A stretch of 64,000 nt of DNA from an uncultured Chitinophagaceae bacterium (GTDB lineage Bacteria > Bacteroidota > Bacteroidia > Chitinophagales > Chitinophagaceae). A model generated the notes under the pieces. It ran no database searches. It saw nothing but the letters and a program-made list of their open reading frames with translations, and had not been told where the DNA came from. Numbering within the stretch: position 1 is the stretch's first letter; every line of letters starts with the position of its first letter. The translations under genes were made by a program, and so were the position numbers. Where the stretch lies: assembly GCA_903895845.1 (NCBI GenBank), contig CAITVK010000096.1:1-64000 (forward strand). The letters run 5' to 3'. Below are positions 45,816-55,800 of the stretch, piece after piece.

Positions 45816-46034
45816 AGGTTTAATGTCGAAGTTTAGCATGGTTCTGTCATGCCTCGCGGTTACTAACCGGAATCTTATTAAGGCTGCCACTAATCGCTCT
45901 TCCACCATCAGTCTTTCATCAACATCACTTCAGCATACCAGCCTTACCAATAAAACATCCCATTTCTCCATCCATTTTAGAACTTTACCCTATACTTTTG
46001 TTATTAGTTGGTAGGCTTATTTAATTGATTGAAA
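45816..46034. other. Short non-coding gap before the exonuclease gene
   Basis: Nothing specific is seen. An open frame at 45823-46014 is Ser/Thr-rich and lacks family or start support. Confidence 0.4.
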
Positions 46035-47360
46035 ATGTTTGCAATTGTTGATATAGAAACAACAGGAGGACATGCTGGTGCCAATAATATTACCGAAATT
46101 GCCATCGTGCTGCACAATGGGCAGGAAGTGGAAGGTAAGTTTTCGACATTGGTGAACCCTGGCATGCCTATCCAGAAATATGTGCAGGCACTTACGGGTA
46201 TAACAGATTCTATGGTGGCATCTGCCCCCATATTTGAACACCTGGCACCTAACATTTATAACCTGCTGAAAGACCGGATATTTATTGCCCACAACGTTAA
46301 CTTCGACTATAGTTTTGTAAAACATGAACTGGCTGCTGCGGGATTTGAATTAACTACTCAAAAGCTTTGTACCATCCGCCTGGCAAAGAAGATATTTCCT
46401 AACCTTCCCAAATATGGATTGGGTACTGTGTGCAGGGAATTGAATATTACAATAACAGACAGGCATCGTGCTACCGGAGACGCCTTGGCAACTGCTGAAC
46501 TATTTGGCTTATTGGTGAAACACGATAATAGTGGTGAACTGGAGAAAATGATGAAGAAAAAGGCTAATCGCTACCTTCCCCCTCACGTGAACATTGAAGA
46601 AGTGGAGAACCTGCCTACCGTGCCTGGCATCTATTACTTTAAAAACAAAGCTGGCAAAGTGGTGTATGTGGGCAAGGCAAAGAACATTAAGAAAAGGGTA
46701 ATCTCTCATTTCTCCAACAACAAACCAAGCAAACAAAAGCAGGATTTTTTGCGGGAGATTCACCAGATAAGTCATACCGTTTGTGATAGTGAACTTATAG
46801 CTTCGGTATTGGAAAGTATTGAGATAAAACGCCTTTGGCCTGCATTCAACAAGAGTCAAAAGCATTATGAGCATCAATATGGGATTTTTATGTTTGAAGA
46901 TGCGATGGGCTATATCCGTTTGGGTGTGGACAAGAAAAGAAAGTTGCTGCAACCGTTACTTTCATTCAGTTTGTTGGCAGAAGCAAACAGTACCTTGTGG
47001 CAGTGGGTGCGGGAACATCATCTTCACCCAGCCTTGTGCTTTCTGGATAAAACGAATAAAACGCTGGACGGATTGCCGACGGTAGCGGAACACAATGCCA
47101 TAATCAATGAGATAATACAATCGGCAAAAGAAGAAAAGAAGACTTTTGTGATAAAGGAAACAGGGAATCATTATATACTGGTAGAAGATGGTCGCTTTTA
47201 TGGAATGGGCAAGATAGACCACGAGCTATTTGTTGCCCAACCACAACAACTGAAAAAGATGCTTTCCCCTTATCCAGAAAATGAAGTAATTAGAAGTATG
47301 ATTAAAACTTACACGGCACGATACCCTATGCGGGTAATTTATCTGAACAATAATGCCTGA
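46035..47360 (+). CDS. DnaQ-like 3'-5' exonuclease fused to a UvrC-type GIY-YIG domain
   Basis: A 441-residue cytoplasmic protein (ATG 46035; a TTG 6 nt upstream is possible). Residues ~1-165 are a DEDDh exonuclease: IVDIETTGG (Exo I), HNVNFDYSFVKHEL (Exo II) and HRATGDALATAELF (Exo III). Residues ~195-280 are a GIY-YIG domain: VPGIYYFKNKAGKVVYVGKA followed by KNIKKRVISHF, with a later ELIASVLESIEIK helix like the N-terminal part of UvrC. This fusion is known as the exonuclease/Cho-like repair protein of Bacteroidota, probably acting in nucleotide excision repair or DNA end clean-up. Confidence 0.9.
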   Translation: MFAIVDIETTGGHAGANNITEIAIVLHNGQEVEGKFSTLVNPGMPIQKYVQALTGITDSMVASAPIFEHLAPNIYNLLKDRIFIAHNVNFDYSFVKHELAAAGFELTTQKLCTIRLAKKIFPNLPKYGLGTVCRELNITITDRHRATGDALATAELFGLLVKHDNSGELEKMMKKKANRYLPPHVNIEEVENLPTVPGIYYFKNKAGKVVYVGKAKNIKKRVISHFSNNKPSKQKQDFLREIHQISHTVCDSELIASVLESIEIKRLWPAFNKSQKHYEHQYGIFMFEDAMGYIRLGVDKKRKLLQPLLSFSLLAEANSTLWQWVREHHLHPALCFLDKTNKTLDGLPTVAEHNAIINEIIQSAKEEKKTFVIKETGNHYILVEDGRFYGMGKIDHELFVAQPQQLKKMLSPYPENEVIRSMIKTYTARYPMRVIYLNNNA

Positions 47361-48563
47361 TTAAAACCCATTAATTCCAGTAACATTGGTTGTAATTACG
47401 TTGGTCCCGTTTTTGGCAGGCAGTTTATTGATAACTACATTCTTGAAGGTTACCCCATTGGCATAACTCATAGTCATCCCTTTTTTGGCAGTAATATTGA
47501 CGTTTGTAAATACAATATTCTGAATAATACTGTTGGCCAATCCATTGATGATTCCTGCGTTTGCAGAACCAGTTGCCGTAAGGTTATTGATGAAAAAGTT
47601 GGCAACTGCCGGTATCTTTGGAGGGGTAGTAACTACATTCTGGTAATCGAAAGTTGAATAAATAGGATTAGTTACATTTGTCATAGTTATGTTGGAGTAA
47701 TAGACATTATAAACCAACCCACCCTCTCCTGGCCCAGATTTTATCCGGATGCCGCTTGTAGTTCCGTTGAAAGTACAACCATCAACTTTCAAATTACAAT
47801 AACCTCCATAAGTTTGACTACCAATTGAGAGCCCATGCCCAATACCAAAAAAACAATTTTGAACAGTAATGTCTTGGGTCTGATACGCATTAACAATGCC
47901 ACTGGCTTTAATAGCTATATTATCGTCTCCATCACTGATGGAGCAATTTGTTATTAATACATTCACACAATCTGAGGGGTCAATTCCGTCGGTATTTTTT
48001 GCTAAAGCATCCAATGTATTAATGGTTACATGGTCTATAACAACATTTGTACTATTATTTGGAACTATATGGAAAGTTGGTGAATTTTGAAGTGTCAAAC
48101 TATCTATAGTAAGGTTAGTTACATTGGATAAAGTTATCAATCTTGGCCTGCTCAAGCTACTATTAGCAGCAAATGCTACCCACCAAGGTTTTCCGCTTCC
48201 ATCAATAGTACCACCACCTGTGAGTCTTACATTTGTAAGTGTGCCAGAATTAGTAATTAAGTCTTTCAGCTTATTCCCAACAAACCAGTCAGTCATAATT
48301 GGGCTTCCTAATAGGATTGCACCGCTATCAATCCTAAGTGTAATGTTACTTTTCATACTAATTGATGCAGTTCTATAAGTGCCAACAGTAAGCCTTACCG
48401 TTCCACCACCTGTTGAATTGCAGTAATCAATTGCCCCCTGGATATTTGCAGTTTGAAGGGTGGTATCTCCTGCAAGAATTGTAAGCGTAGAATCGTTGGC
48501 AATAATCTTGCTTGTACATAAAACCCCCATTAAAACCAAAAGATAAAAGAAGCGTTTTTTCAT
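47361..48563 (-). CDS. Glycoside hydrolase family 28 protein (polygalacturonase-like)
   Basis: GH28 enzymes cut galacturonan and related pectic chains by inverting hydrolysis in a right-handed beta-helix. The 400-residue protein has a signal peptide (~1-22) and all family motifs: NTDGIDP (~190), DGDDNIAIKA (~212), GHGLSIGS (~245) and RIKSGPG (~277). The catalytic Asp residues and the His are present, so it should be active. No T9SS or lipobox is seen, suggesting periplasmic location. It fits the polysaccharide theme of the two giant proteins and the lyase-like protein. Confidence 0.9.
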   Translation of the reverse strand: MKKRFFYLLVLMGVLCTSKIIANDSTLTILAGDTTLQTANIQGAIDYCNSTGGGTVRLTVGTYRTASISMKSNITLRIDSGAILLGSPIMTDWFVGNKLKDLITNSGTLTNVRLTGGGTIDGSGKPWWVAFAANSSLSRPRLITLSNVTNLTIDSLTLQNSPTFHIVPNNSTNVVIDHVTINTLDALAKNTDGIDPSDCVNVLITNCSISDGDDNIAIKASGIVNAYQTQDITVQNCFFGIGHGLSIGSQTYGGYCNLKVDGCTFNGTTSGIRIKSGPGEGGLVYNVYYSNITMTNVTNPIYSTFDYQNVVTTPPKIPAVANFFINNLTATGSANAGIINGLANSIIQNIVFTNVNITAKKGMTMSYANGVTFKNVVINKLPAKNGTNVITTNVTGINGF

Positions 48564-48802
48564 TAATCAAATAATTGAGACTACACTAAGGATGAATGAT
48601 AAGCCAAAGGAAATTATACCTAGAAGCAATAAGCCGCAAGTATAGAAGAAGGATTGAACAAACAGTTTAACTCCTTATTTATTCTACTTTAAACCGCGCA
48701 AAGAAGATGCTTCGGAAAGTATGTTCTATCATGAGACACCTTCTATTGGAAAGGTAATCTTTACAGAGATTTAAAGTTACCACATGAGGATACTAAACCT
48801 TC

Positions 48803-49057
48803 CTACTCAACGATAGTACGTTTATTTTTCATCCTCTTTGCCGCATAGCCAATACCACTGGCAGCTAGTATCAGACTCATGCCACCATCAAAGGGAACCA
48901 CAGGCCCGCCATCGCCACCAACGCCTTCACTGGGACTACCTGGTCCGCCAATGCCCGGATCATCTGCCGGAGACTGTGCCTTGGAGATGGTTGTTACACA
49001 AATACTTACCAGAAGGATAAAACCAAGCGTGCGGAGTGCCTTAACTGTTTGTTGCAT
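48803..49057 (-). CDS. Small exported PID-CTERM-like protein
   Basis: An 84-residue protein: signal peptide to SKAQS (~28), a Gly/Pro/Asp-rich mature stretch (PGIGGPGSPSEGVGGDGG), then VPFDGGMSLILAASGIGYAA and a basic end KRMKNKR. A short P-x-DGG motif, one hydrophobic helix and a basic tail is the arrangement of the PID-CTERM protein-sorting tail of Bacteroidota, thought to be processed by an exosortase-like enzyme. Here PFDGG replaces PIDGG. The mature part would be only about 25-30 residues long. No exosortase gene is in the window. Confidence 0.65.
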   Translation of the reverse strand: MQQTVKALRTLGFILLVSICVTTISKAQSPADDPGIGGPGSPSEGVGGDGGPVVPFDGGMSLILAASGIGYAAKRMKNKRTIVE

Positions 49058-49202
49058 ACTATTTTGTATTAAAAGTGTTTATTGATTGATTGACTAACCA
49101 CTGTTATTCATCCAAAAGCAATTCTTTTCTTTATTCTTTATTGATGAATGAATCTATTTTTTATTGATTGAAAGAACCATTGCCCAACCCCGAAATGTAT
49201 TT

Positions 49203-49748
49203 GTACCAATACCGATGCGCCCGACACAGAAAATCTTCGAATTCATGTAGTCGGTTAGATGACTGACACAGCGAATCTTCGAATTTGTACAGTCGGCCAG
49301 ATGACCGACACAGCAAATCTTTAAATTCATGTAGTCAGTTAGATGACCGACATAAAAAATCTTCGAACTCATGTAGTCGGTTAGATGACCGACACAGCGA
49401 ATCTTCAAATTTATGTAGTCAGTTAAATGACCGACACGGCAAATTTTTGTATTTGCCCTAGCACAAGAACTCGTGACACAGCAAATCTTCGAATTTGCCC
49501 TAGCACAAGAACTCGTGTTACAGCAAATCTTCGAATTTGCCCTAGCACGAGAACTCGTGACACAGCAAATCTTCTAATTCGCCCTGACACGAGAACTCGT
49601 GACACAGCAAATCTTCGAATTCGCCATAGCACGAGAACTCGTGTTACAGCAAATCTTCGAATTCACCCTGACACAAGAACTCGTGTTACAGCAAATCTTC
49701 GAATTCGCCCTAGCACGAGAACTCGTGTTATAGCAAATCTTTTTCCTC
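49203..49748. repeat. 26-unit modular 21-nt array with alternating and swapped half units
   Basis: Contiguous 21-nt units alternate X-Y-X-Y. X (13 copies) is based on ACAGCAAATCTTCGAATT. Y exists in two unrelated types: Y1 based on GTAGTCGGTTAGATGACCG (six copies, 49203-49433, the first degenerate) and Y2 based on CTAGCACGAGAACTCGTG (seven copies, 49455-49727). Y1 contains GTCGGT/ACCGAC and Y2 contains CACGAG/CTCGTG inverted repeats. The X unit stays the same across the switch at 49434-49455. No translation signal is seen for the open frames created by the period. Confidence 0.93.
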
Positions 49749-49849
49749 GTCCTTCCGATCACTCAAATAACTTCTAAAATTCATCTAAAAACCAAGGACA
49801 CCGTTATCATATATCCATCAACACCGATAATCATTTCAATTATCAATTA
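49749..49849. repeat. Gap with a 7-nt phased repeat at the end of the second giant gene
   Basis: At about 49831-49868 the words TCAATTA, TCAATTA, CTAATTT, TCAACTA, TCAAGCT hold a 7-nt register and run across the stop codon of the giant gene on the minus strand (stop at 49850-49852). The rest of the gap shows nothing. Confidence 0.6.
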
Positions 49850-52800
49850 CTAATTTTCAACTATCAAGCTACTTTGATGAACCACTTGCTTGCTGTTTGC
49901 TTCGCTGATGCTCACATTGTACACTCCCGCAGCCAATGCGCTATTGATGCTGATGGCGTGTGTTGCACTTCCACCCGTATGACTGATTGTTTGTGCAATC
50001 ACCCTTTGTCCCAACGCATTGTAGATGCTGACCGTGTATTTTCCTGCAACCACATTATCCAAAGACATATTAAGGGTCTTGCCTGTTAGTGGGTTAGGAT
50101 ACAAGGCATAAGTCGTAAGTCTTAAGTCATAAGTCACTTTAGCAACGTTGCTGTAAGAGATGCTACCTGCCGAGCTTATTGCCTTGATGCGGTAGTAAGT
50201 AGTTGTGGTTACACTGTTGTCAGTTGAAGTATAACTGGCAGTTGCCGTATTTTTAGCAGTAACCTGACCGATTGCTGTGAAGCTCTTGGCATCGGTAGAT
50301 TTCTCTACTTCATAAGAAGCTACATTCTTCTCCCCTACTGTGTTCCAGGTGATGGTTGCTGTCTTATTGCTCAGGCTTGCATTGGCAACGATACTATTTA
50401 CTGGCAATGCACTTGGTGCAAACAGGATAGTGAATCGGTTGCTGAAACTAGCAGCCTTCGCTGTATCAACAGTGAAATCTACTGTGGAAGTTCCTGTGCC
50501 CAATGCCTTGGTAGTATTCTTGAAAGCATCATACAACAATGGTTCGAACCCGTTATTGGCATAGGCAGAAGCATCAATACTCAAGCGATAAGCTGTTGCA
50601 GTAGGATTAGAAATCTTCAGTGCAATGGCGTCACTTGCAGTCGCAGGCAATCTTCCATCAATACTTAAATTCTTGCCTTTATCGCTGATTGCTAAATTAT
50701 CCGTAGTACTACTGAACTTGATGGCATCTTGAGGACCATAGGCTTTGTTGCCAAAGTCTGACCTGAAGGCTACTGCTGCCCCATCTACCATATCGTAAGT
50801 TGTTGCACCAGTAGTTTGTTTTAACAAGCTTACATAAATCTTACTCAACTGAGCAGCACCAAAGACAGAAGTCTTAGTAGTAGAAGCCACTTTAGCATTC
50901 TCTTTGAATAACACTTGTGGGTTTGAACCAATTGTCTGAACAAATACGGCTTGTCCAGCTTGAATATTACCCAATACAGTTGTCGTGCCGTAAGTCTTAT
51001 TACCGCCACCTACAGTATCATAAGTAGTTGCAGACGGGATAGTTGCAGTACCAGTTAAAGCATTATAGGCCAAGTATCTGCCTGTTGCTCCGTAAGTAGG
51101 ATCCAAGTACCAATAACTGCCATTAATGTTTGAGGTTGCAGCACCACCTGATGTTGAATAAACAGAGCTCCATTGTACAGGACATACATAAGGATTAGCT
51201 ACTAAACTAAAGCCTCCTACTGTAGTATTCAAGCCAACTGTATTATCGCCTCCTGTGACTGTATTTGTTACACCACCATTTGCAAGCGTTCTGTAAGTGA
51301 CATCACCAGTTACTAACTGACCAGTTGCACGAAGCGTAGTGGCATTGAACATAGCCAAACCAGACTGTGTGTTAGTGACAGGTGACGTATACAAATTAGC
51401 ACTTCTGTCGCCACGAATCAACAACCTATAGCCTGTGAATGGATTAAGGTTAGTGCTCGTAGTATTAGTTAATGCTTTAAAATGGCCATAGATAGGAATA
51501 GGGTTCGTATACAAAGGATCATAGGTATAATCTTGTGTATTTAAACCAGCAATAGCTGCATAATCAAAGCCATTAGCATCTAACTTACCAGCATTAGTAG
51601 CATCCGCAGTATTTGAACCTGTTATAAAGATACCATAACCTGGTTTTGGATTAGAATTTACATTTGTTGCACCCTCCTGCCAGTTTGCATTGATAGTACC
51701 TGCACCATACACTTCAGGAGCCATATCGCGATAACCACGGAAGCCCTTAGGGATGTAACGCTCAACGGTTACATTGCCACTGATTGCCCCCTTGTTTGTA
51801 ACACCATCTATTGCGGCGAGGGTACCTGTATTAGCAAGACTGATTGACTTCAAAGTAACATTACCATTGGTGGTCAATGTGCCATTTTGCAAGTTCAACA
51901 ATCCTGTTATACCCAAACTGTTACCAGCACCAGTTGTCACAGTTGCACCATTGCTATTGTTCAGTGTAAAGTTGCCTATAATACCATTTCCGCTGACAGT
52001 TTGGGCAGCAGTACCAGACAGGATGATTGTTCCTGCACCAGAGACAGTTCCATTGTTAGTAAAGCCATATAATACATTTAGATTAGCGCTATTGGCAACA
52101 GTTGCACCAGAAGCGATGCTTAAAGCAGGAATTGTTGTTGCGGAGGTGATGCTAACGTTAGCACCACTGTTTACGCTGATTACTGTATTAGCTAATGTAG
52201 TTGCAAAAGTTCCAGAATTTGTAAATGTTTGTACACCGCTTCCTTTGAAAACGATTGCATTACTATCTGTTGCAGGTGTATTGGTTGTGATAGTGCCCGC
52301 ATTGTTGAAGCTGCCACCAAGTAGATTAATCACACATGAAGAAGCACCAGCACCCTTGTTTAAATAGAAAGAGCTACCAGAAGTCATGGAGAAATTACCA
52401 CCCAGGTTGTAGATAGCATATCCTTTGTTGGTGCTACCATTTGTATATACTTGTGAATTACCACTGATACTAAAGTTGCCTCCTATGCTAATGGTGTTTG
52501 AAGCAGCAGCCGCCATTCCAAGGAATCTAAGGACATTAGACCCTGTACTACTAATGGTTAGATTACCATTGATAGTCGTGTTTCCGAATATCGGTCCAGC
52601 AGGAACTGATTGTGAAGGACAGTTCCAAGTAACATTATAGAATGTTGAACCTGAAAAAGTAGGTGACGTAGTAGAGATTGCATTTAGCAATAATGTACTT
52701 CCAGTACCCCAAGTAGCGAAAGGAATTGTTCCTCCATTGATATTATGTTCATACGTACTTCCTGCGCCAGTAACATTTAAGACACCAGTAACAGTGTTGT

Positions 52801-55800
52801 TAGTAGCGGTGACTGTACCAGAATTTTTAAAGTATCCATATACATTTAAGGTCGCAGTGGCATTACTTATGTTTATTGAACCACCTGCTGCCACTGTACA
52901 GCTAGCTGTGGATGCAATAGTAAGGGTTCCTTTAGGGGAGATAATCAAACTTCCCGTGGAGGCAGTGCCCGTACCAATAGTAAGTGTAGATGTTCCACTT
53001 ATAGTTACCGCAGCATTATTGGTACTATCCCCAATAGTCAGTATTGTTCCTGAACCAGAGAAGGTAGTAGATGTTCCTACGTAATTACCTATACCATTCT
53101 TTAGATTGTAAGTTGCATTAGAACCAGTAAAATTAGCAGGATGCATACCAGTTCCATCTGGATTGTCGCCCCAGTTATTTACATTAGACACATCACTGTT
53201 AGCCACATTAAAGTAGATAGGATTGGTGATTGTCTGAACTCCACCAGCAGCAACAGTACCGGTTGTATTTTCATTTAATACATAAGCTAATGCACCAGAC
53301 GTAATTGCATTTGCAGTAATTGTGTGTCCTAATACTGCACTGGTATTGGATACGTCAGTTGTAATCCAGAAATATCCTTTTGAGCCATTGGCAACAGTTT
53401 GAGTAAATGAAGAGAATACAATAGGGCTTGTTGAAAGTGCAGAACTCACCGTAGCCAAAAGGTTGGCTGTACTGAAAGTACTTGATGAGGTATAGTACAA
53501 CTTAAAATTAGTTAACTCTGTAGCTCCAACAGTGGCGGTAATAGGGACACTCAGGCTTGTGAGTGTAACAGCGCTACCACTTGGTGTGATATAGAAGTTT
53601 GTGAGTGCGTTGTTTGTAGATCCTGGGAAAATGTTACCGACGGCAACTGGACTGAATCCTACTAAAGAAACTGATGCAGTAGCAGCAACTGTAATGATGC
53701 CAGACTTAGAAGCAGCAGGTGTACCATCTGTTGTTACGGTATATCCATAATTACCTGCAACGGTAGCTTTGCCAGAAATTGTTACTACATTATTTACTAA
53801 ATCTACTGAAACAGATAACCCTGTAGGAACGGTAGTACTAGATGCTGTACCTGTCCATGAAACTGATGCAGTACTTGCAGAGCCACTGAAGTCGTAAGTG
53901 ATGTCGGTGATTGATGTAGTTGTGTTAGCTGTTTGTCCATCGGTTCCTACAGCACTAGAAAGAGCCAGTGTCGCAGCACTTGGAGGTCCTACAGTAAAGA
54001 TAGATGGACTAGTAATAGACGTGTTATTGAGGGTAGTTGTGTAATTTGGATTACTACCACTGGTACTACTATTATCCAAAGCAGTTCCCCATGAAGAGCC
54101 AGAATAACTATAGACCATACCTGCTTTCTGAGAAAGGCCTACATTGTCAGTACCACTAATCCAAGTGAAAGCTATTACAGAAGAAGTTGATGTTACGCCA
54201 CCAATAGTCCACATTGCTTTTAAGCTATTGGTTAATGCAGGTGATATTGCTGCTACTTTAACTGTAGGCGTTTCTGCTGTTGGCGTGATGGTTACTGGAT
54301 TGTAACTGCCAGTACTGTATCCTACAGGGAAAGTGTACGGACTACTGAATGTACTTGTTGAAGTAACATAGCCAGAACCATTTGTCAATATATGATTTGC
54401 TACACCCAATGTTCCTGAAACCGCATGTGCAGAAGACAATGCCAGGTTATTACTTCCCAATGATAACTGACCACTAGTAAGCGCTAAAGTACCATTAACC
54501 GAAGCATTACTTCCTAAAACGACTCCGTTAGAAGAGTTAATAGTCAAGTTATTTAAGACAGTTGCTGTAGAAGGTATCTCTAGACCTGTAGTGATTGCTG
54601 AAGCGTTTTGGGTATAAATAACATTTACTGTTGTACCAAAATTTGGCGTGGATGCGATTGTACCGCCTGAGCGAGAGATTGTTGCACCATTGCCCAATGT
54701 TAAAACAGTACTGTTAGCCAAGGCACCTGATGTCAATATTAAAGTACCTGAAACAGTTGTTGCACCACTTAGGGTAACACCAGCACTATTGTTAATAGTT
54801 AGGTTTGCAGCATTAGTCAATAATGCCCCAGTTGTTTGTGCACTACTTCCACTGAAAACGTAATTGGCAGCAGGGTCTAGCGTAATTGTACTTGTTGTTG
54901 GCAAGTTGCCGTTGATACCAGTTCCACTTGTTGTTTGTAGAGTAGCACCAGCATTCAAATTAAATTTGTAAGGAGTTGCGATTGTATTTGCTCCAATATT
55001 TAATGTTTCTCCACTTGGCACAGTCACGTTTACATTTGTAAATGCACCTGCAGTTGCTGAGTTGGTATAAGTATGTATTGTACTACCTTGGAATGTGATT
55101 GTATTCACCAATCCCAAACCAGTAGTTCCTGCTGTAATTGTTCCTCCGGTAACATTCAGGTTACCTGTAATAAACAATGTAGTAGGTGTTGTTTGAGAAG
55201 AACCACCCGTATTGAAGTAAAATGTTCCAGCAGAAAGATTAAAGTCACCCCCTATGTAAACATTTGCAACGCCTGTTCCACTACTTCCACTTACGCTTAC
55301 TTGTGCATTAGCGCCACTGATTGTAAGACTTCCGCTAATGGTTGTTGTTGTTGTACCACTGATACCATAGAACCTAACCGGTTGATTATTTGAATTATTA
55401 ACCGTAAAACTTCCTGCAAGGGTTTTACCAGCCCAGCTAAATGCAAGCGCCGTATTTTGATTGGCGGAGTTCCATGTTACATTATAAAATGGCAATGGAG
55501 TAGGACTTAAGTTCGGCGGCAGGTTAGCAGTTACACCACTCACCAACAAAGTTGATCCTGTACTCCAAGTAGCTGCAACTGGTACAGCTGCATTTGCAAT
55601 GGCAGTAGGGTTACCGCCCACTTCATAGGTTCCATTCACAACAAAGTTTGCTACGGCCGTATTATCGGTAATAGCACCATAGTTTGTTAAAGTACCACTG
55701 ATTGTCAAAGTTGCATTGGCTGCAACGGTCAATATGGTGTTTGTAGCAACATTATAAGAAGCAAGCGTTCCAATGGTGAGTACTTTTGAAGCTGCAATGG

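Noticed and set aside
45823-46014. 63-residue Ser/Thr-rich frame
   Set aside because: No start signal, no conserved pattern, and composition of translated non-coding DNA.
49427-49777. Open frames on both strands in the modular array
   Set aside because: Open by periodicity on both strands at once; no start context and no domain.
51774-52367. 197-residue plus-strand frame inside the second giant gene, and similar frames in both giant genes
   Set aside because: The Thr/Ser/Asn-rich coding strand gives few stops on the other strand; these frames are hydrophobic shadows without starts or domains.
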